The translations under genes were made by a program, and so were the position numbers. The notes below the pieces were generated by a model. It was not told where the DNA came from. It did not search any database and saw only the letters and a program-made list of their open reading frames with translations. Positions 48,714 through 58,690 of a stretch of DNA of 64,000 bases are shown here, in pieces (positions within the stretch are counted from its first letter, which is position 1; each line of letters starts with the position of its first letter). The DNA comes from Paenibacillus sp. FSL R7-0273 (GTDB lineage Bacteria > Bacillota > Bacilli > Paenibacillales > Paenibacillaceae): assembly GCF_000758625.1 (NCBI RefSeq), contig NZ_CP009283.1, forward strand, positions 1,685,501-1,749,500. Reading direction: 5' to 3'.

Positions 48714-49586
48714 ATGCTTCAAGATAAAACCATCGGTAACCGGATTTTTGACATTATCAATTACACGCTGTTAATTCTGATCGCTCTGGTCTGCGTGCTG
48801 CCCTTTGTATATGTGCTGGCGGTTTCCTTTACCAGTCCGGCAGAAGTCGCCAAGGGCGGGTTAATTCTGTGGCCGAAGGAATGGTCACTGGCCTCGTACC
48901 GGTATATTTTCTCAACGGATACGCTGTTCCGCAGCATGCTGGTGTCCATCTATATTACGGTAGTGGGGACCTTCATCAATCTGCTGTTCACTTCACTTAT
49001 GGCCTATCCGCTGGCAAAAGCAACACTCAGGGGCCGCCAGTTTATTCTGCTTGCTGTACTGTTCACCATGCTGTTCGGCGGGGGCATGATTCCTACATAC
49101 TTCGTGGTCAAGGCGATGGGGCTGACGAACAGCCTGTGGTCGCTGATGATCCCGAATGCGATCAGTGCCTTTAACCTGATTGTGCTTAAAAATTTCTTTC
49201 AGCAGATTCCTGACGGCCTGGAGGATTCGGCACGGATCGACGGCTGCACTGATGTAGGCGTGCTGTTCCGGATTGTGCTTCCGCTCTCGATGCCGGCGAT
49301 GGCTACCTTTGGCCTGTTTTATGCGGTCGGTCACTGGAACCAGTTCTTCAGCGCCATTCTGTATATCAACGACAGCAGGCTGTACCCGATTCAGGTGCTG
49401 CTCCGCCAGATCGTTATTTTAGCGCAAGGCAGCATTGGTGACACCTCGATTGACAACATAGAGATTCAGCCGCTGACCATAAGGATGGCCGTCATCGTGT
49501 TTGCTACCGTTCCTATTCTGCTGGTCTATCCGTTCCTCCAGAAGCATTTTGCCAAAGGGGTAATGCTCGGATCGGTTAAGGGCTAA
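48714..49586 (+). CDS. carbohydrate ABC transporter permease (LplC type)
   Basis: 290 residues, six helices, behind GGAGGAGG. The EAA loop is LEDSARIDGCTDVGVLFRI, then VLPLSMPA, and the C-terminus PFLQKHFAKGVMLGSVKG mirrors that of the minus-strand LplC-type permease at 32-33 kb. It completes the channel with the preceding permease. Confidence 0.92.
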   Translation: MLQDKTIGNRIFDIINYTLLILIALVCVLPFVYVLAVSFTSPAEVAKGGLILWPKEWSLASYRYIFSTDTLFRSMLVSIYITVVGTFINLLFTSLMAYPLAKATLRGRQFILLAVLFTMLFGGGMIPTYFVVKAMGLTNSLWSLMIPNAISAFNLIVLKNFFQQIPDGLEDSARIDGCTDVGVLFRIVLPLSMPAMATFGLFYAVGHWNQFFSAILYINDSRLYPIQVLLRQIVILAQGSIGDTSIDNIEIQPLTIRMAVIVFATVPILLVYPFLQKHFAKGVMLGSVKG

Positions 49587-49699
49587 GAGGGCTAAAGATG
49601 CTTGAAAGGCAATGAACAGGCTATGAATGCCTGTAGCTCCTGATAAACGGGCGTTACAGGCTTACCATAGAAATTTCTACAACCGGAGGGGTTAGGTTA

Positions 49700-51241
49700 A
49701 TGAAGAAAAGAATGGCGTTACTAATGGGAGGCGCGTTACTGGCCACATCTGTATTGTCGGCATGCGGCAGCAATAATGAGCAGAACGCGGCGGGCGGCAA
49801 TACGGATGCGGCTAAAGGTAACACGAATGCACCTGCTGTGGAGGACACTTCACCGCTGGAGCTGTCCATTGCCGTACACCAGGCCGCTGAGGCGCCTGCC
49901 AAGGGAAATCCGATGGAGCAGGCTATTGAGAAATATACAAATACCAAGCTCAGCTTCCAGTGGATTCCGAATTCGGGCTATGACGAAAAAATTAACGTTA
50001 TGATTGCCTCGGGAGAGCTTCCCAAGATCCTGAAGGTCAGCTATGTTCCAACCATTATCAGTGCCATGCAGGCTGATGTTTTCTGGGAGATTGGACCTTA
50101 TCTGAAGGATTATCCGAACCTTGCTGCCCAGCCTGAGACTTATTATAACAATATTAAAGTTGACGGAAAGCTATATGGACTACCGGTATTCCGCAGTGTA
50201 GGCCGCGCTGTTCTGCAGTACCGCAAGGACTGGTTCGATGAATCCGGCCAGAAGGTTCCGAAGACGCTGGATGAGTGGTATAACGTGCTGAAGGCTGTTG
50301 CGGAGAATGACCCGGACAAGAACGGGAAGAAGGATACGTACGGAATGATGCTGGATAAGAATTACAATCAGGGCGTCGCTTCGACCTTAACCAGATTTTC
50401 AGTTATGCAGGGCGGGCCGAATAAATGGGAGGCAGATGAGCAAGGAAACTTCACTCCTGAGTTCATGACCGATGTATTTAAGGATACTCTGGATTTATTC
50501 AGACAGCTGTACGCCGAGAAGCTGATCAATCAGGATTTTGCTGTAACCGATGCCCAGACCATCGATAAGGCATATGAAGCAGGCCGGGTAGCGATGCGCA
50601 TCTCCGGGGGCAATGCCCAGACCATGCAGACCAATCTGGTGAAGGTTGTGCCTACCGCCGTTATGGATGCGGTTGCACTGGAAGGGCCTGGCGGAATCCG
50701 TGTTCCTGCCGAGAGCGGAAATGCCGGAATATTAGTATTGCCGAAATCCTCTGTTCAGGATGAAGCGGAAATGAAGCGGGTGATGACGTTCCTCGATCAG
50801 CTGCTCGACAAGGAAATGGTCAATCTGATCAATAAAGGGATCGAAGGGACGCATTATTCAGTAGAAGGCGATCATACCCTTCCGCTGGATAAGGATGCCG
50901 ATGCCAAGGAAGTGAAGCCTTACCGGGATACACTGCTTCAGCGCGGAGAGTCCTATAACATGGATAAGCCGATGAAGCAGACAGAGCTGTTCCAGAAGAA
51001 CAATAAAATCGTATCAGACAACGAACAATATGTGGTGTCCAATCCGGCCCTTACGCTGATCTCGAATACCTATACAGAGCGCGGAAGCGAGCTTGAGCAG
51101 CTGATTACGGACGCGGAAACCAAATATATCATGGGCAAAATTGATGAAGTAGGCTGGAACGCCGAAATTGAGAAATGGAAGCAGGCCGGCGGCAGCAGCC
51201 TGATGGAAGAGTATAAGGAAGCTTATCTGAAAAACAAATAA
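49700..51241 (+). CDS. solute-binding lipoprotein of the plus-strand importer
   Basis: 513 residues with a lipobox at Cys22 (LSACG), an Asn/Ala-rich tether, and the same binding fold as the 45961 lipoprotein. AACCGGAGGGG precedes the ATG. As the last gene of the permease unit it is the probable uptake receptor. A strong terminator follows. The next operon makes pectin-degrading enzymes, so pectin fragments are plausible ligands, but no binding residues can be assigned. Confidence 0.92.
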   Translation: MKKRMALLMGGALLATSVLSACGSNNEQNAAGGNTDAAKGNTNAPAVEDTSPLELSIAVHQAAEAPAKGNPMEQAIEKYTNTKLSFQWIPNSGYDEKINVMIASGELPKILKVSYVPTIISAMQADVFWEIGPYLKDYPNLAAQPETYYNNIKVDGKLYGLPVFRSVGRAVLQYRKDWFDESGQKVPKTLDEWYNVLKAVAENDPDKNGKKDTYGMMLDKNYNQGVASTLTRFSVMQGGPNKWEADEQGNFTPEFMTDVFKDTLDLFRQLYAEKLINQDFAVTDAQTIDKAYEAGRVAMRISGGNAQTMQTNLVKVVPTAVMDAVALEGPGGIRVPAESGNAGILVLPKSSVQDEAEMKRVMTFLDQLLDKEMVNLINKGIEGTHYSVEGDHTLPLDKDADAKEVKPYRDTLLQRGESYNMDKPMKQTELFQKNNKIVSDNEQYVVSNPALTLISNTYTERGSELEQLITDAETKYIMGKIDEVGWNAEIEKWKQAGGSSLMEEYKEAYLKNK

Positions 51242-51259
51242 CAATTGCCGGCCGTAGTG

Positions 51260-51302
51260 AAACCGTCTTATGAACCTGGAAAGGAAGTAAGGCGGTTTTT
51301 TT
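51260..51302 (+). terminator. terminator after the importer unit
   Basis: AAACCGTCTTA (51260-51270) pairs with TAAGGCGGTTT (51288-51298), allowing one G:U pair, followed by a T-run to 51302. Confidence 0.82.
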
Positions 51303-51312
51303 AGAGTAAAGA

Positions 51313-51326
51313 TGAAAGCGCTTAGA
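51313..51326 (+). promoter_or_regulatory. cre-like box before the pectin operon
   Basis: TGAAAGCGCTTAGA matches the cre consensus at 13 of 14 positions. It lies about 50 bases before the pectin methylesterase start, suggesting carbon catabolite control of the operon. Confidence 0.55.
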
Positions 51327-51373
51327 TGAGTGAGGCTTTATCATTTATCATTTTTGAAACAAGGAGGACACAT

Positions 51374-54300
51374 ATGTACAAGCAGACGAAAAAAGCCATG
51401 AGCCAGCTCATGGTACTTGTGATGCTGGTAACGGCTGTGTTTGGCCTGCAGCCTCCCCCCGCAGAGGCGGAGGGCAATGCGCAGGGCGGCCAGATCGAGG
51501 TATGGGACTTCGGAGGCGTACAGGCAGCGGGAGATTCCTATATCAATCACATTACAGTGGATACCCTCAACGGGTTAGGCTCCTTTATCGGGGCCGGCTG
51601 GTTCAGGGAGAATACGGTGTTCGGCGACTTAACGGTAATGACCCCAGCCGGGGGCGGTTACCACAGACTATATTATTACGACGGTGAAGGGAACGGCGCA
51701 TTATCCTACGGCAAGCCTACCACCAAGACCTTCAGCGACGGCTATGCGAGCAAGGGCTCTGTCTATTCCGCCGGCAACGGGGATGCTTCAGCCAAATACA
51801 TCCGGCTGGAGAATGTGAAAGCCGGAGACAAGATCACGGTATACGGCTTTGTTACCAACGGGTCCGGGCCGGCTACCGTTAATTTTGCCCTGACCAGCAG
51901 CACCACCGGTGAAGTGGTGACCAGAAGCACCGACTCGTTTACTTCAGCGGGGCAGATCCTTGAATATCATGCACTGGACTCGGGAACCTTGCAGCTGTTT
52001 TATTCGGAGTCAGGAAGCTATAAACCCAATGTTGCCCGCATTACTAGAACCCCGGGTGTTACAGTTTCCGGTACGCTCAAACTGAATGAACACGTGCTTT
52101 CCGGTCACTCCATTGTTTTTCAGAATCAGTCCACCGGGGAGCTGCTGCCGGTTGAGCTTGCTGCTGACGGCACTTACGTGGCTGCTCTTACAGCAGGCTA
52201 CACGTATACCGCCGTTCTCCGTGGCGTCAGCTCTGAGTATGCCATTTCGGACACCTCCAAGAACGTAGCCGTTACGCTTGCTGATCTGGGCAGCGGCATT
52301 AAGAATGTCCAATTAAATGTGGTAAAAACCTCAATGGCAAAGCTCAGCGGTACCCTTAGCGGGTTTGAGTCAGGCTACAGCCTCAATAGTCTGAAGCTTA
52401 GCCTGGTTCCGCCCCAGGGAAGTCTTGCTCCGGTTGTAGAAGCTGTGCTGGATACAGCAGCGCTGACTTACTCGGCAGATCCACGTGCCGGAGAGCGCTA
52501 TACCCTGGCCCTATCCGGCGTGAACGATTACGTGCTTACAGGCGAAGCGGATGTTAGCATCAGCGCGGATACTGTGCGGCCCCTCACGGTTGCGAAGGCA
52601 GCGGTTTACAACGCAACCGGTGCTTTTACCGGATTGCCGTCCGGGGTTACCGTCAGCAGTCTCAAATTTACGAATCTAAATGACGGATACAGCTATACCG
52701 GAAATGTTACGGGCGGCGGCTACTCCGTCAAGCTAAGGGATGGCGCTTATGCAGTGACCGCCGTTTGCTCTGACCCTGCCTACACGACTGCAGGGCACAC
52801 CGTTATCAAGGGAAGCGGCGCGGTAAAGGATCTCAAATTCTCAACCTCCAAGGCTCCGGCTGCTCTTCCGCTGGTTCAGGATTTGTATGTGGGCGACAGC
52901 GCCAAGGAGCACAATTTCGGCTCGGTCAAGGAGGCACTGGCAGCAGCCGCGAGAATGAATCCTTCCAGCGAGGCTGAGCGGATTACGATCCATATTGCCC
53001 CCGGTATTTACCGGGCCCAGCTGAAAATCGCCACTCCTTACATCAGCCTCGTCAATGCCGATCCGGGTAAGGAGGTTAAAATCACCTGGTACTACGGGGT
53101 TGGTTACGACTATTACAGCGCAGGGCCGGATGGGCTGTACAATGAGGACCGGGCTTTTGATAGATACCTGAAGGGCAATCCGGGCAGCTTTAAATGGGGT
53201 GCCACCGTGTTTGTTACGGGTGCAGCAACCGGCTTCAGGGCAGAGAACATCGTGTTTGAGAATTCTTTTAACAAGTACATCACCGAGGAGGAGCTGGAGG
53301 ACGGGGTCGAGGTCACAACGATCAACACGCCTACCAATCTTACTCCTAGAACAGCTTCACTGGATGCCAGATCGAGAGGGGCAACAGAACGGGCGGCTGC
53401 CATCGCGGTCGAAGCCGATCAGGCTGAATTTTATAAATGCAAATTTTTGTCCAACCAGGATACGCTGTTCACGGGCAACACCCGCCAGTATTACAAGGAC
53501 AGCTTCATAGAAGGCAACACCGACTATATTTTCGGCTCGGGCAACATTGTATTCGATAACAGCACGCTTAACTTCACAGGCTACAGCGACCAGGATTCGG
53601 GAGGCCATATTACAGCAGCCAAGCCTTCTTCCGCCTCTGATCCGTCCTTTCACGGCTATCTGTTCAGGGACAGCACAGTCACTGGCAGCTCTACTAATAA
53701 CTTTAAGGCATCCGGGGATTTCGGGAGACCGTGGGGACAGGATGCCAAGGTGACCTTTCTGGATACCAGACTGGAGAACAGCTCCATCATCTATCCGGAG
53801 GGGTGGGCCGGCATGGGGGGCTCCGTTCCGGAAAAGGCAGACTTCTATGAATACAACACGACCTATAACGGCGTGCCGGTAGACACTTCAGCGAGAAAAG
53901 GGAAGGTGCTTAGCGCCGCATCGGCTGTGGTCGATGTAACCCAATATTTCGGCGCGGACTGGGTGCCTCACTATTATGAGCCGGGTACCTTGACACCGCC
54001 TGTGCTGCAGGCTGACTCCGTCAGCGAATCCCGGGCAGTTATCAGCTGGCAGGGTGCTGTCAGCAGCATCGGCTCCATCCTATATGAGGTATATCAGGAT
54101 GGCCGCAAGGTCGCCACAACAACTGAAGCCACTTATGCGGCGGATAATCTGGCCCCGCTGACGAGCTATACCTTTAAAGTGACGGCCGTTAACACTGCCG
54201 GAAATACGGCGGAAAGCAATGCTGTAGAGATTACTACCGCTGAGCAGGGACTTCCTGCTGCGCCGGTCATAACGGCTGAACCCGGCGACGGGAAGGCAAC

Positions 54301-56071
54301 CATCTCCTGGTCAACAGTAACAGGGGCCACCTACTATACCGTCAAAGGCAGGTCTGCCGGCAGTACCGGATACGACATGCTTCATACGGTCAGCCCGGCC
54401 ACGGTTACCTCTTACACGTATTCGGAGTTAACCAACGGAACAGCCTATCATTTTGTCGTCTCCGCTTCCAATGAGCAGGGGGAAGGCCCGGATTCCAATG
54501 AAGCTGCGGTAACTCCGGGAGCCGGAGCTCCGCCCGTTACTGTTATTAAACCGGAGGATTTCACCGGCTATGACATCGGCAGTCCCGGTACACCAGGGTC
54601 ATCAACTTTTGATGAGGATACCAACCTGTTCACGCTGACCGGTTCAGGAACGGGAATCAACAAGAATGCCACCGGACTGGATCAATTTTATATGAAGGCA
54701 GTCAAGGTCAAGGGTGATTACACGATCAGTGCCAAAGCGGTCTACAGTGAAGGCCAGCTGGGGGCGATGAGCTTAACACTCAGAGAGAGCCTGGACCCGA
54801 ACAGCTACCATTACACACAGGCGGCCACCGCTACAGGCGGACGAAAAATGTTCCGGTACAGCGGCTCCTCCAACGGCTCCAATTCCGTGATGCCGGTGAA
54901 GGGAACAGCCTACCTGCAGATCACCAAAACCGGCGACAAAATCCTGTCCATCGTCAGCACCCTGCCGATCCCGGCTAATCCGGTTGCCTCGGAGACGCTT
55001 GCGGTCAGTACAGCTACCGCCAGCCAGCTAGGCCTGGATGAGAACGGGAACCCCAAGGAGCTGTACGTGGGGCTGATGGTGAATGCCGCCAATGCATCTT
55101 CTTCCCTTACAGCTGTATTCGAGGATGTCAAAATTGTGATGGCTGATGGAACGGTGCTGTTCGATGCCAATGCCGGCAAGCCAGTCGCACCGAAGAATGT
55201 CCAGGCCAAGCCTTATAATGCGGGCGCCCGGATTACCTGGGATGCGTTAAATACAGCCACTTCCTATACGGTACAACAAAGTAAAAGTCCGGAAGGGCCG
55301 TTTACAGAAGCGCTGACCGTTGGAGGCTCTGTGTATGAATCCTTCGTTACAGGTCTGGAAAATGACAGAACGTACTATTTTGCCGTCACTGCAAAGAATG
55401 CCAGCGGGGAAAGCGTGCCGTCACAGGTGGTAAGTGTCTCGCCTACTGCTTCGGCGGATATGCCACCGGTTCTTACGATGACTTCGGCTGAGCCGGCCGC
55501 CCGGGTGTTCAGTGCCCTGCTGCCGCTAAGCGGGAATGTGGATAAGGAGAGCATCCTGACAATCAGAAATAACGGAATTCCAGAAAAGCTGAACGGGACG
55601 GAGGAGTATTTACTTTTACACAAAGGAGATACGTTCAGTGCGAAGCTGATTCTTGTGCCGGGCCTGAATGAAATTGAAATCAAGGCTACCGATACGTACC
55701 GCAATGAAACCGTTATTAAGTATACCGTCACTTATACGTATAGAGCGGGCAGCATTGGCTTCTATGATACACAGGGGCAAGCTGTTACTGTGCTCGAAGC
55801 AGGCCGGGAAATTTGGATACAGGCAGAAGCTGAAAATTATATCGCTGACACCAAAGATGTCCTGCTGTTTATCGGCCTATATGACGAACATAACAACCTG
55901 ATCAAATTCATCAGTACGTCAGAGACCCTGTACAGCGGTGAGACGGATACCCTTTACGCCCGGCTGAGGCTTCCTGATGATGTGGACGGCTATACGCTCA
56001 AAGCCTTTGTCTGGGACAACATGACTGATATGCAGCCTGTTTCTGAAACGGCCGAGTTACAATCCAATTAA
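51374..56071 (+). CDS. large secreted pectin methylesterase (CE8) with FN3-like modules
   Basis: 1565 residues from ATG 51374 behind AAGGAGGA. Signal peptide (about 1-34), beta-rich N-terminal modules (about 40-490), CE8 beta-helix (about 495-860), then several FN3-like modules and beta-sandwich segments to the end. Catalytic residues are in place: Asp696 in NQDTLF, Asp717 in NTDYIFGSG, Arg785 in GRPWGQ. It removes methyl esters from pectin, exposing polygalacturonate for the lyase encoded next. No SLH or sortase motif was seen, so it is probably released or held by its modules. The 56090 gene follows 18 bases later. Confidence 0.92.
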   Translation: MYKQTKKAMSQLMVLVMLVTAVFGLQPPPAEAEGNAQGGQIEVWDFGGVQAAGDSYINHITVDTLNGLGSFIGAGWFRENTVFGDLTVMTPAGGGYHRLYYYDGEGNGALSYGKPTTKTFSDGYASKGSVYSAGNGDASAKYIRLENVKAGDKITVYGFVTNGSGPATVNFALTSSTTGEVVTRSTDSFTSAGQILEYHALDSGTLQLFYSESGSYKPNVARITRTPGVTVSGTLKLNEHVLSGHSIVFQNQSTGELLPVELAADGTYVAALTAGYTYTAVLRGVSSEYAISDTSKNVAVTLADLGSGIKNVQLNVVKTSMAKLSGTLSGFESGYSLNSLKLSLVPPQGSLAPVVEAVLDTAALTYSADPRAGERYTLALSGVNDYVLTGEADVSISADTVRPLTVAKAAVYNATGAFTGLPSGVTVSSLKFTNLNDGYSYTGNVTGGGYSVKLRDGAYAVTAVCSDPAYTTAGHTVIKGSGAVKDLKFSTSKAPAALPLVQDLYVGDSAKEHNFGSVKEALAAAARMNPSSEAERITIHIAPGIYRAQLKIATPYISLVNADPGKEVKITWYYGVGYDYYSAGPDGLYNEDRAFDRYLKGNPGSFKWGATVFVTGAATGFRAENIVFENSFNKYITEEELEDGVEVTTINTPTNLTPRTASLDARSRGATERAAAIAVEADQAEFYKCKFLSNQDTLFTGNTRQYYKDSFIEGNTDYIFGSGNIVFDNSTLNFTGYSDQDSGGHITAAKPSSASDPSFHGYLFRDSTVTGSSTNNFKASGDFGRPWGQDAKVTFLDTRLENSSIIYPEGWAGMGGSVPEKADFYEYNTTYNGVPVDTSARKGKVLSAASAVVDVTQYFGADWVPHYYEPGTLTPPVLQADSVSESRAVISWQGAVSSIGSILYEVYQDGRKVATTTEATYAADNLAPLTSYTFKVTAVNTAGNTAESNAVEITTAEQGLPAAPVITAEPGDGKATISWSTVTGATYYTVKGRSAGSTGYDMLHTVSPATVTSYTYSELTNGTAYHFVVSASNEQGEGPDSNEAAVTPGAGAPPVTVIKPEDFTGYDIGSPGTPGSSTFDEDTNLFTLTGSGTGINKNATGLDQFYMKAVKVKGDYTISAKAVYSEGQLGAMSLTLRESLDPNSYHYTQAATATGGRKMFRYSGSSNGSNSVMPVKGTAYLQITKTGDKILSIVSTLPIPANPVASETLAVSTATASQLGLDENGNPKELYVGLMVNAANASSSLTAVFEDVKIVMADGTVLFDANAGKPVAPKNVQAKPYNAGARITWDALNTATSYTVQQSKSPEGPFTEALTVGGSVYESFVTGLENDRTYYFAVTAKNASGESVPSQVVSVSPTASADMPPVLTMTSAEPAARVFSALLPLSGNVDKESILTIRNNGIPEKLNGTEEYLLLHKGDTFSAKLILVPGLNEIEIKATDTYRNETVIKYTVTYTYRAGSIGFYDTQGQAVTVLEAGREIWIQAEAENYIADTKDVLLFIGLYDEHNNLIKFISTSETLYSGETDTLYARLRLPDDVDGYTLKAFVWDNMTDMQPVSETAELQSN

Positions 56072-56089
56072 TCTGCAGGAGGATGAACC

Positions 56090-58690
56090 ATGAAGAAAAG
56101 GATGATCTCAACTGCGTTATGTGCGCTGCTGGGCGCTTCATTCCTGGCCGATGCCGTGCCTGCTCATGCTGCCCAGGCGCCGGCAGCTATACCGGCGTTT
56201 CCGGGGGCCGAGGGCGGGGGGATGTATGCCAGCGGCGGCCGGGGCTATGACGTCTATGAAGTAACCAATCTGAATGACTCCGGACCGGGGTCCTTGAGAG
56301 AGGCAATTAGCGGAGATAACAGAATGGTCGTATTCCGGGTATCGGGGACGATTCACCTGGCCAGTTCGCTCGGCTTCACCAACAGAAAAAACATTACGGT
56401 TGCCGGACAGACCGCTCCGGGAGACGGGATCTGCATTGCCGGCTTTAACACTGACATCAGCAGTGCAACCAATATTATTATCCGGTATTTAAGATTCAGA
56501 CCCGGTTCGGCTAACATCTCCAGTGAGCCGGATGCCCTGGGCGGCCGGGGCTCAAATTATGTGATGATTGATCATGTCTCGGCCGGCTGGTCGACGGACG
56601 AAGGATTATCCTTTTATGAGAATAACAATCTGACCGTGCAGTGGAGTATCATCAGCGAAAGCCTTACTTTATCGGGGCATGTAAAAGGAAAACACGGGTA
56701 CGGCGGGATCTGGGGCGGCAATGCGACAACCTTCCACCATAATCTGCTTACCAGCCATACCAGCAGAATGCCGAGAATCGGAAACGGCAATACGCCCGGC
56801 AATATCACGATGTCTAACAATGTGATTTACAACTGGGGCTTTAACAACACCTATGGCGGCTTAACCACGCTGCAGTCCAATGTCATTAATAACTACTACA
56901 AGCCGGGACCGTCTACCCTCCAGTCTGTAAAAGGCAGAATTATCAATCCCGGTGACGGTGAGTTTTTTGTGGACGGGAATTACATGTACGGCAGCCCGGA
57001 GATCAGCGCGGACAACAGCAAGGGGATTCAGAATGCAATCCCGGCTACGGTTCTCTCCAAAACGCCGTTTCAGAATGACAGCTATACAACCGTAAAGATC
57101 ACGGATGCCGAACAGGCCTATCAGGATGTGCTGGACATGGCTGGTGCGGTGCTGCCAAGAAGAGATGCCGCAGATGCCCGGGCCGTGCAGGATGTAATAG
57201 ACGGAACCGGCCGGACGATCAACCGGGAATATGAGGTGGGCGGTTATCCGGAATTACAGTCTGCTGAAGCTCCGCTGGACAGCGATCATGACGGCATGCC
57301 GGATGCCTGGGAAGAGGCTAATGGCCTGAATAAGCTGGATAAAGCGGACGGCAAAACCATCAGTCCGAACGGGTACAGCAATCTGGAGAACTATCTGAAC
57401 AGTCTGGCAGATATGACCCATGCTGCAGACAATCCTGTGGTCAAGCTGAAATCACCTGTGTATAACGCTTTGTTTACAGAGGGCGGTGCCATCCGGATTG
57501 ATGCAGAGGCTGAAGACAGGGACGGAATTGCCAAGGTGCAATTTTACAGAAACGATGTGCTGGTAGGGGAAGTGAAGAAGGCCCCATACAGCTTCACTCT
57601 GGACAATGTGGAGGACGGCACTTATTTTATCTCAGCGCGTGCCTTTGATACGAAGGGAAATGCAACCCAGTCCACCTCCCTGCCGGTTCATGTCAACGGT
57701 CCCGGGGTGAGTACGGGCTGGACTTCCGCGGATATCGGCAATACGCCGGTGAAGGGTAGCGGAAGCCTGGACGGTTCCGGTACGCTGACCGTGAAAGGGT
57801 CCGGAAAAATCACCGGCCGCAGTGACAGCTTCCATTATGTATACCAGCCGGTCAGCGGCAATGCATCCTTAACCGCCAGACTGGATTCCATCGCCCTGCT
57901 GGACAACAACGCCATTTCGGGCCTGATGATCCGGGACAGCCTGGAGCCGGACGCAGTTGCAGCGTTGATCAGCACCTCCATCGTGAAGGCAGACCGGGAT
58001 GAGCTTGGAAACGGTGATAAGGATGATACGTTCTATGCCACCTACTTCTCATCGCGGATGAACAAAGGAGAGACTATCCGCACACTGAACAATGCCGATT
58101 ATCCGCAGGATTATTTGCCAAGCTTAACCGATAACACCTTGCCGATCTGGCTGAAGCTGGAGCGTGTAGAGGATACCATCGCCGCTTTTACCTCCTATGA
58201 CGGTGAGCATTGGAAAGAGCTGTTCAGGGATACCTTTGCTATGGATAAGGAGGCTTATATCGGATTTGCCGTCGACGGGACCCAGCCTGCGATTGGGGAT
58301 AAGTACTACAACACGGCTAAATTCTCGAATGTGCAGCTCAGCAGCTCCTTTACGGTAACGGATATCAAGCTTACAGATGCTCTGGGAAATGAGGCAGCGC
58401 AGCCGGCTCCCGGGCTGACCGCTGTAGCTGCGGTTACTGTTGAGCGGAATTCCATTGCTGTCCCGGAGGGGGTCGTTGTTATCCAGCTGTGTGACGCAGA
58501 GGGCAATATTCTCTCCTCGTCTTATGTGAAGTCAGCCTTTGGGGTGAACGGGACCAAGACTGTAAAAGCCATGTTCAGCACTCCCTTACAGCTTACTGGG
58601 CTGCAGATAAAGGCTTATGTCATCAATAATGTGCAAGAAGGACAGCTCATTTCCAACGAGAAGTCCGTGCAGTTAGGAGGAGGCTTATGA
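56090..58690 (+). CDS. secreted PL1-type pectate lyase with C-terminal modules
   Basis: 866 residues; AGGAGGA lies just before the ATG. Signal peptide (about 1-27), then a beta-helix lyase starting with PAFPGAEGGGMYASGGRG, the mark of PL1 lyases of the pectate trisaccharide-lyase group, with NNLTVQWSIISESL and HHNLLTSHTSRMPRIG. A DSDHDGMPDAWE calcium-type linker (about 400) leads to an Ig-like module (VKLKSPVYNALF, about 450-540) and a larger sandwich domain to the C-terminus. It cleaves demethylated pectin by beta-elimination. It overlaps the SLH gene by four bases. Confidence 0.9.
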   Translation: MKKRMISTALCALLGASFLADAVPAHAAQAPAAIPAFPGAEGGGMYASGGRGYDVYEVTNLNDSGPGSLREAISGDNRMVVFRVSGTIHLASSLGFTNRKNITVAGQTAPGDGICIAGFNTDISSATNIIIRYLRFRPGSANISSEPDALGGRGSNYVMIDHVSAGWSTDEGLSFYENNNLTVQWSIISESLTLSGHVKGKHGYGGIWGGNATTFHHNLLTSHTSRMPRIGNGNTPGNITMSNNVIYNWGFNNTYGGLTTLQSNVINNYYKPGPSTLQSVKGRIINPGDGEFFVDGNYMYGSPEISADNSKGIQNAIPATVLSKTPFQNDSYTTVKITDAEQAYQDVLDMAGAVLPRRDAADARAVQDVIDGTGRTINREYEVGGYPELQSAEAPLDSDHDGMPDAWEEANGLNKLDKADGKTISPNGYSNLENYLNSLADMTHAADNPVVKLKSPVYNALFTEGGAIRIDAEAEDRDGIAKVQFYRNDVLVGEVKKAPYSFTLDNVEDGTYFISARAFDTKGNATQSTSLPVHVNGPGVSTGWTSADIGNTPVKGSGSLDGSGTLTVKGSGKITGRSDSFHYVYQPVSGNASLTARLDSIALLDNNAISGLMIRDSLEPDAVAALISTSIVKADRDELGNGDKDDTFYATYFSSRMNKGETIRTLNNADYPQDYLPSLTDNTLPIWLKLERVEDTIAAFTSYDGEHWKELFRDTFAMDKEAYIGFAVDGTQPAIGDKYYNTAKFSNVQLSSSFTVTDIKLTDALGNEAAQPAPGLTAVAAVTVERNSIAVPEGVVVIQLCDAEGNILSSSYVKSAFGVNGTKTVKAMFSTPLQLTGLQIKAYVINNVQEGQLISNEKSVQLGGGL

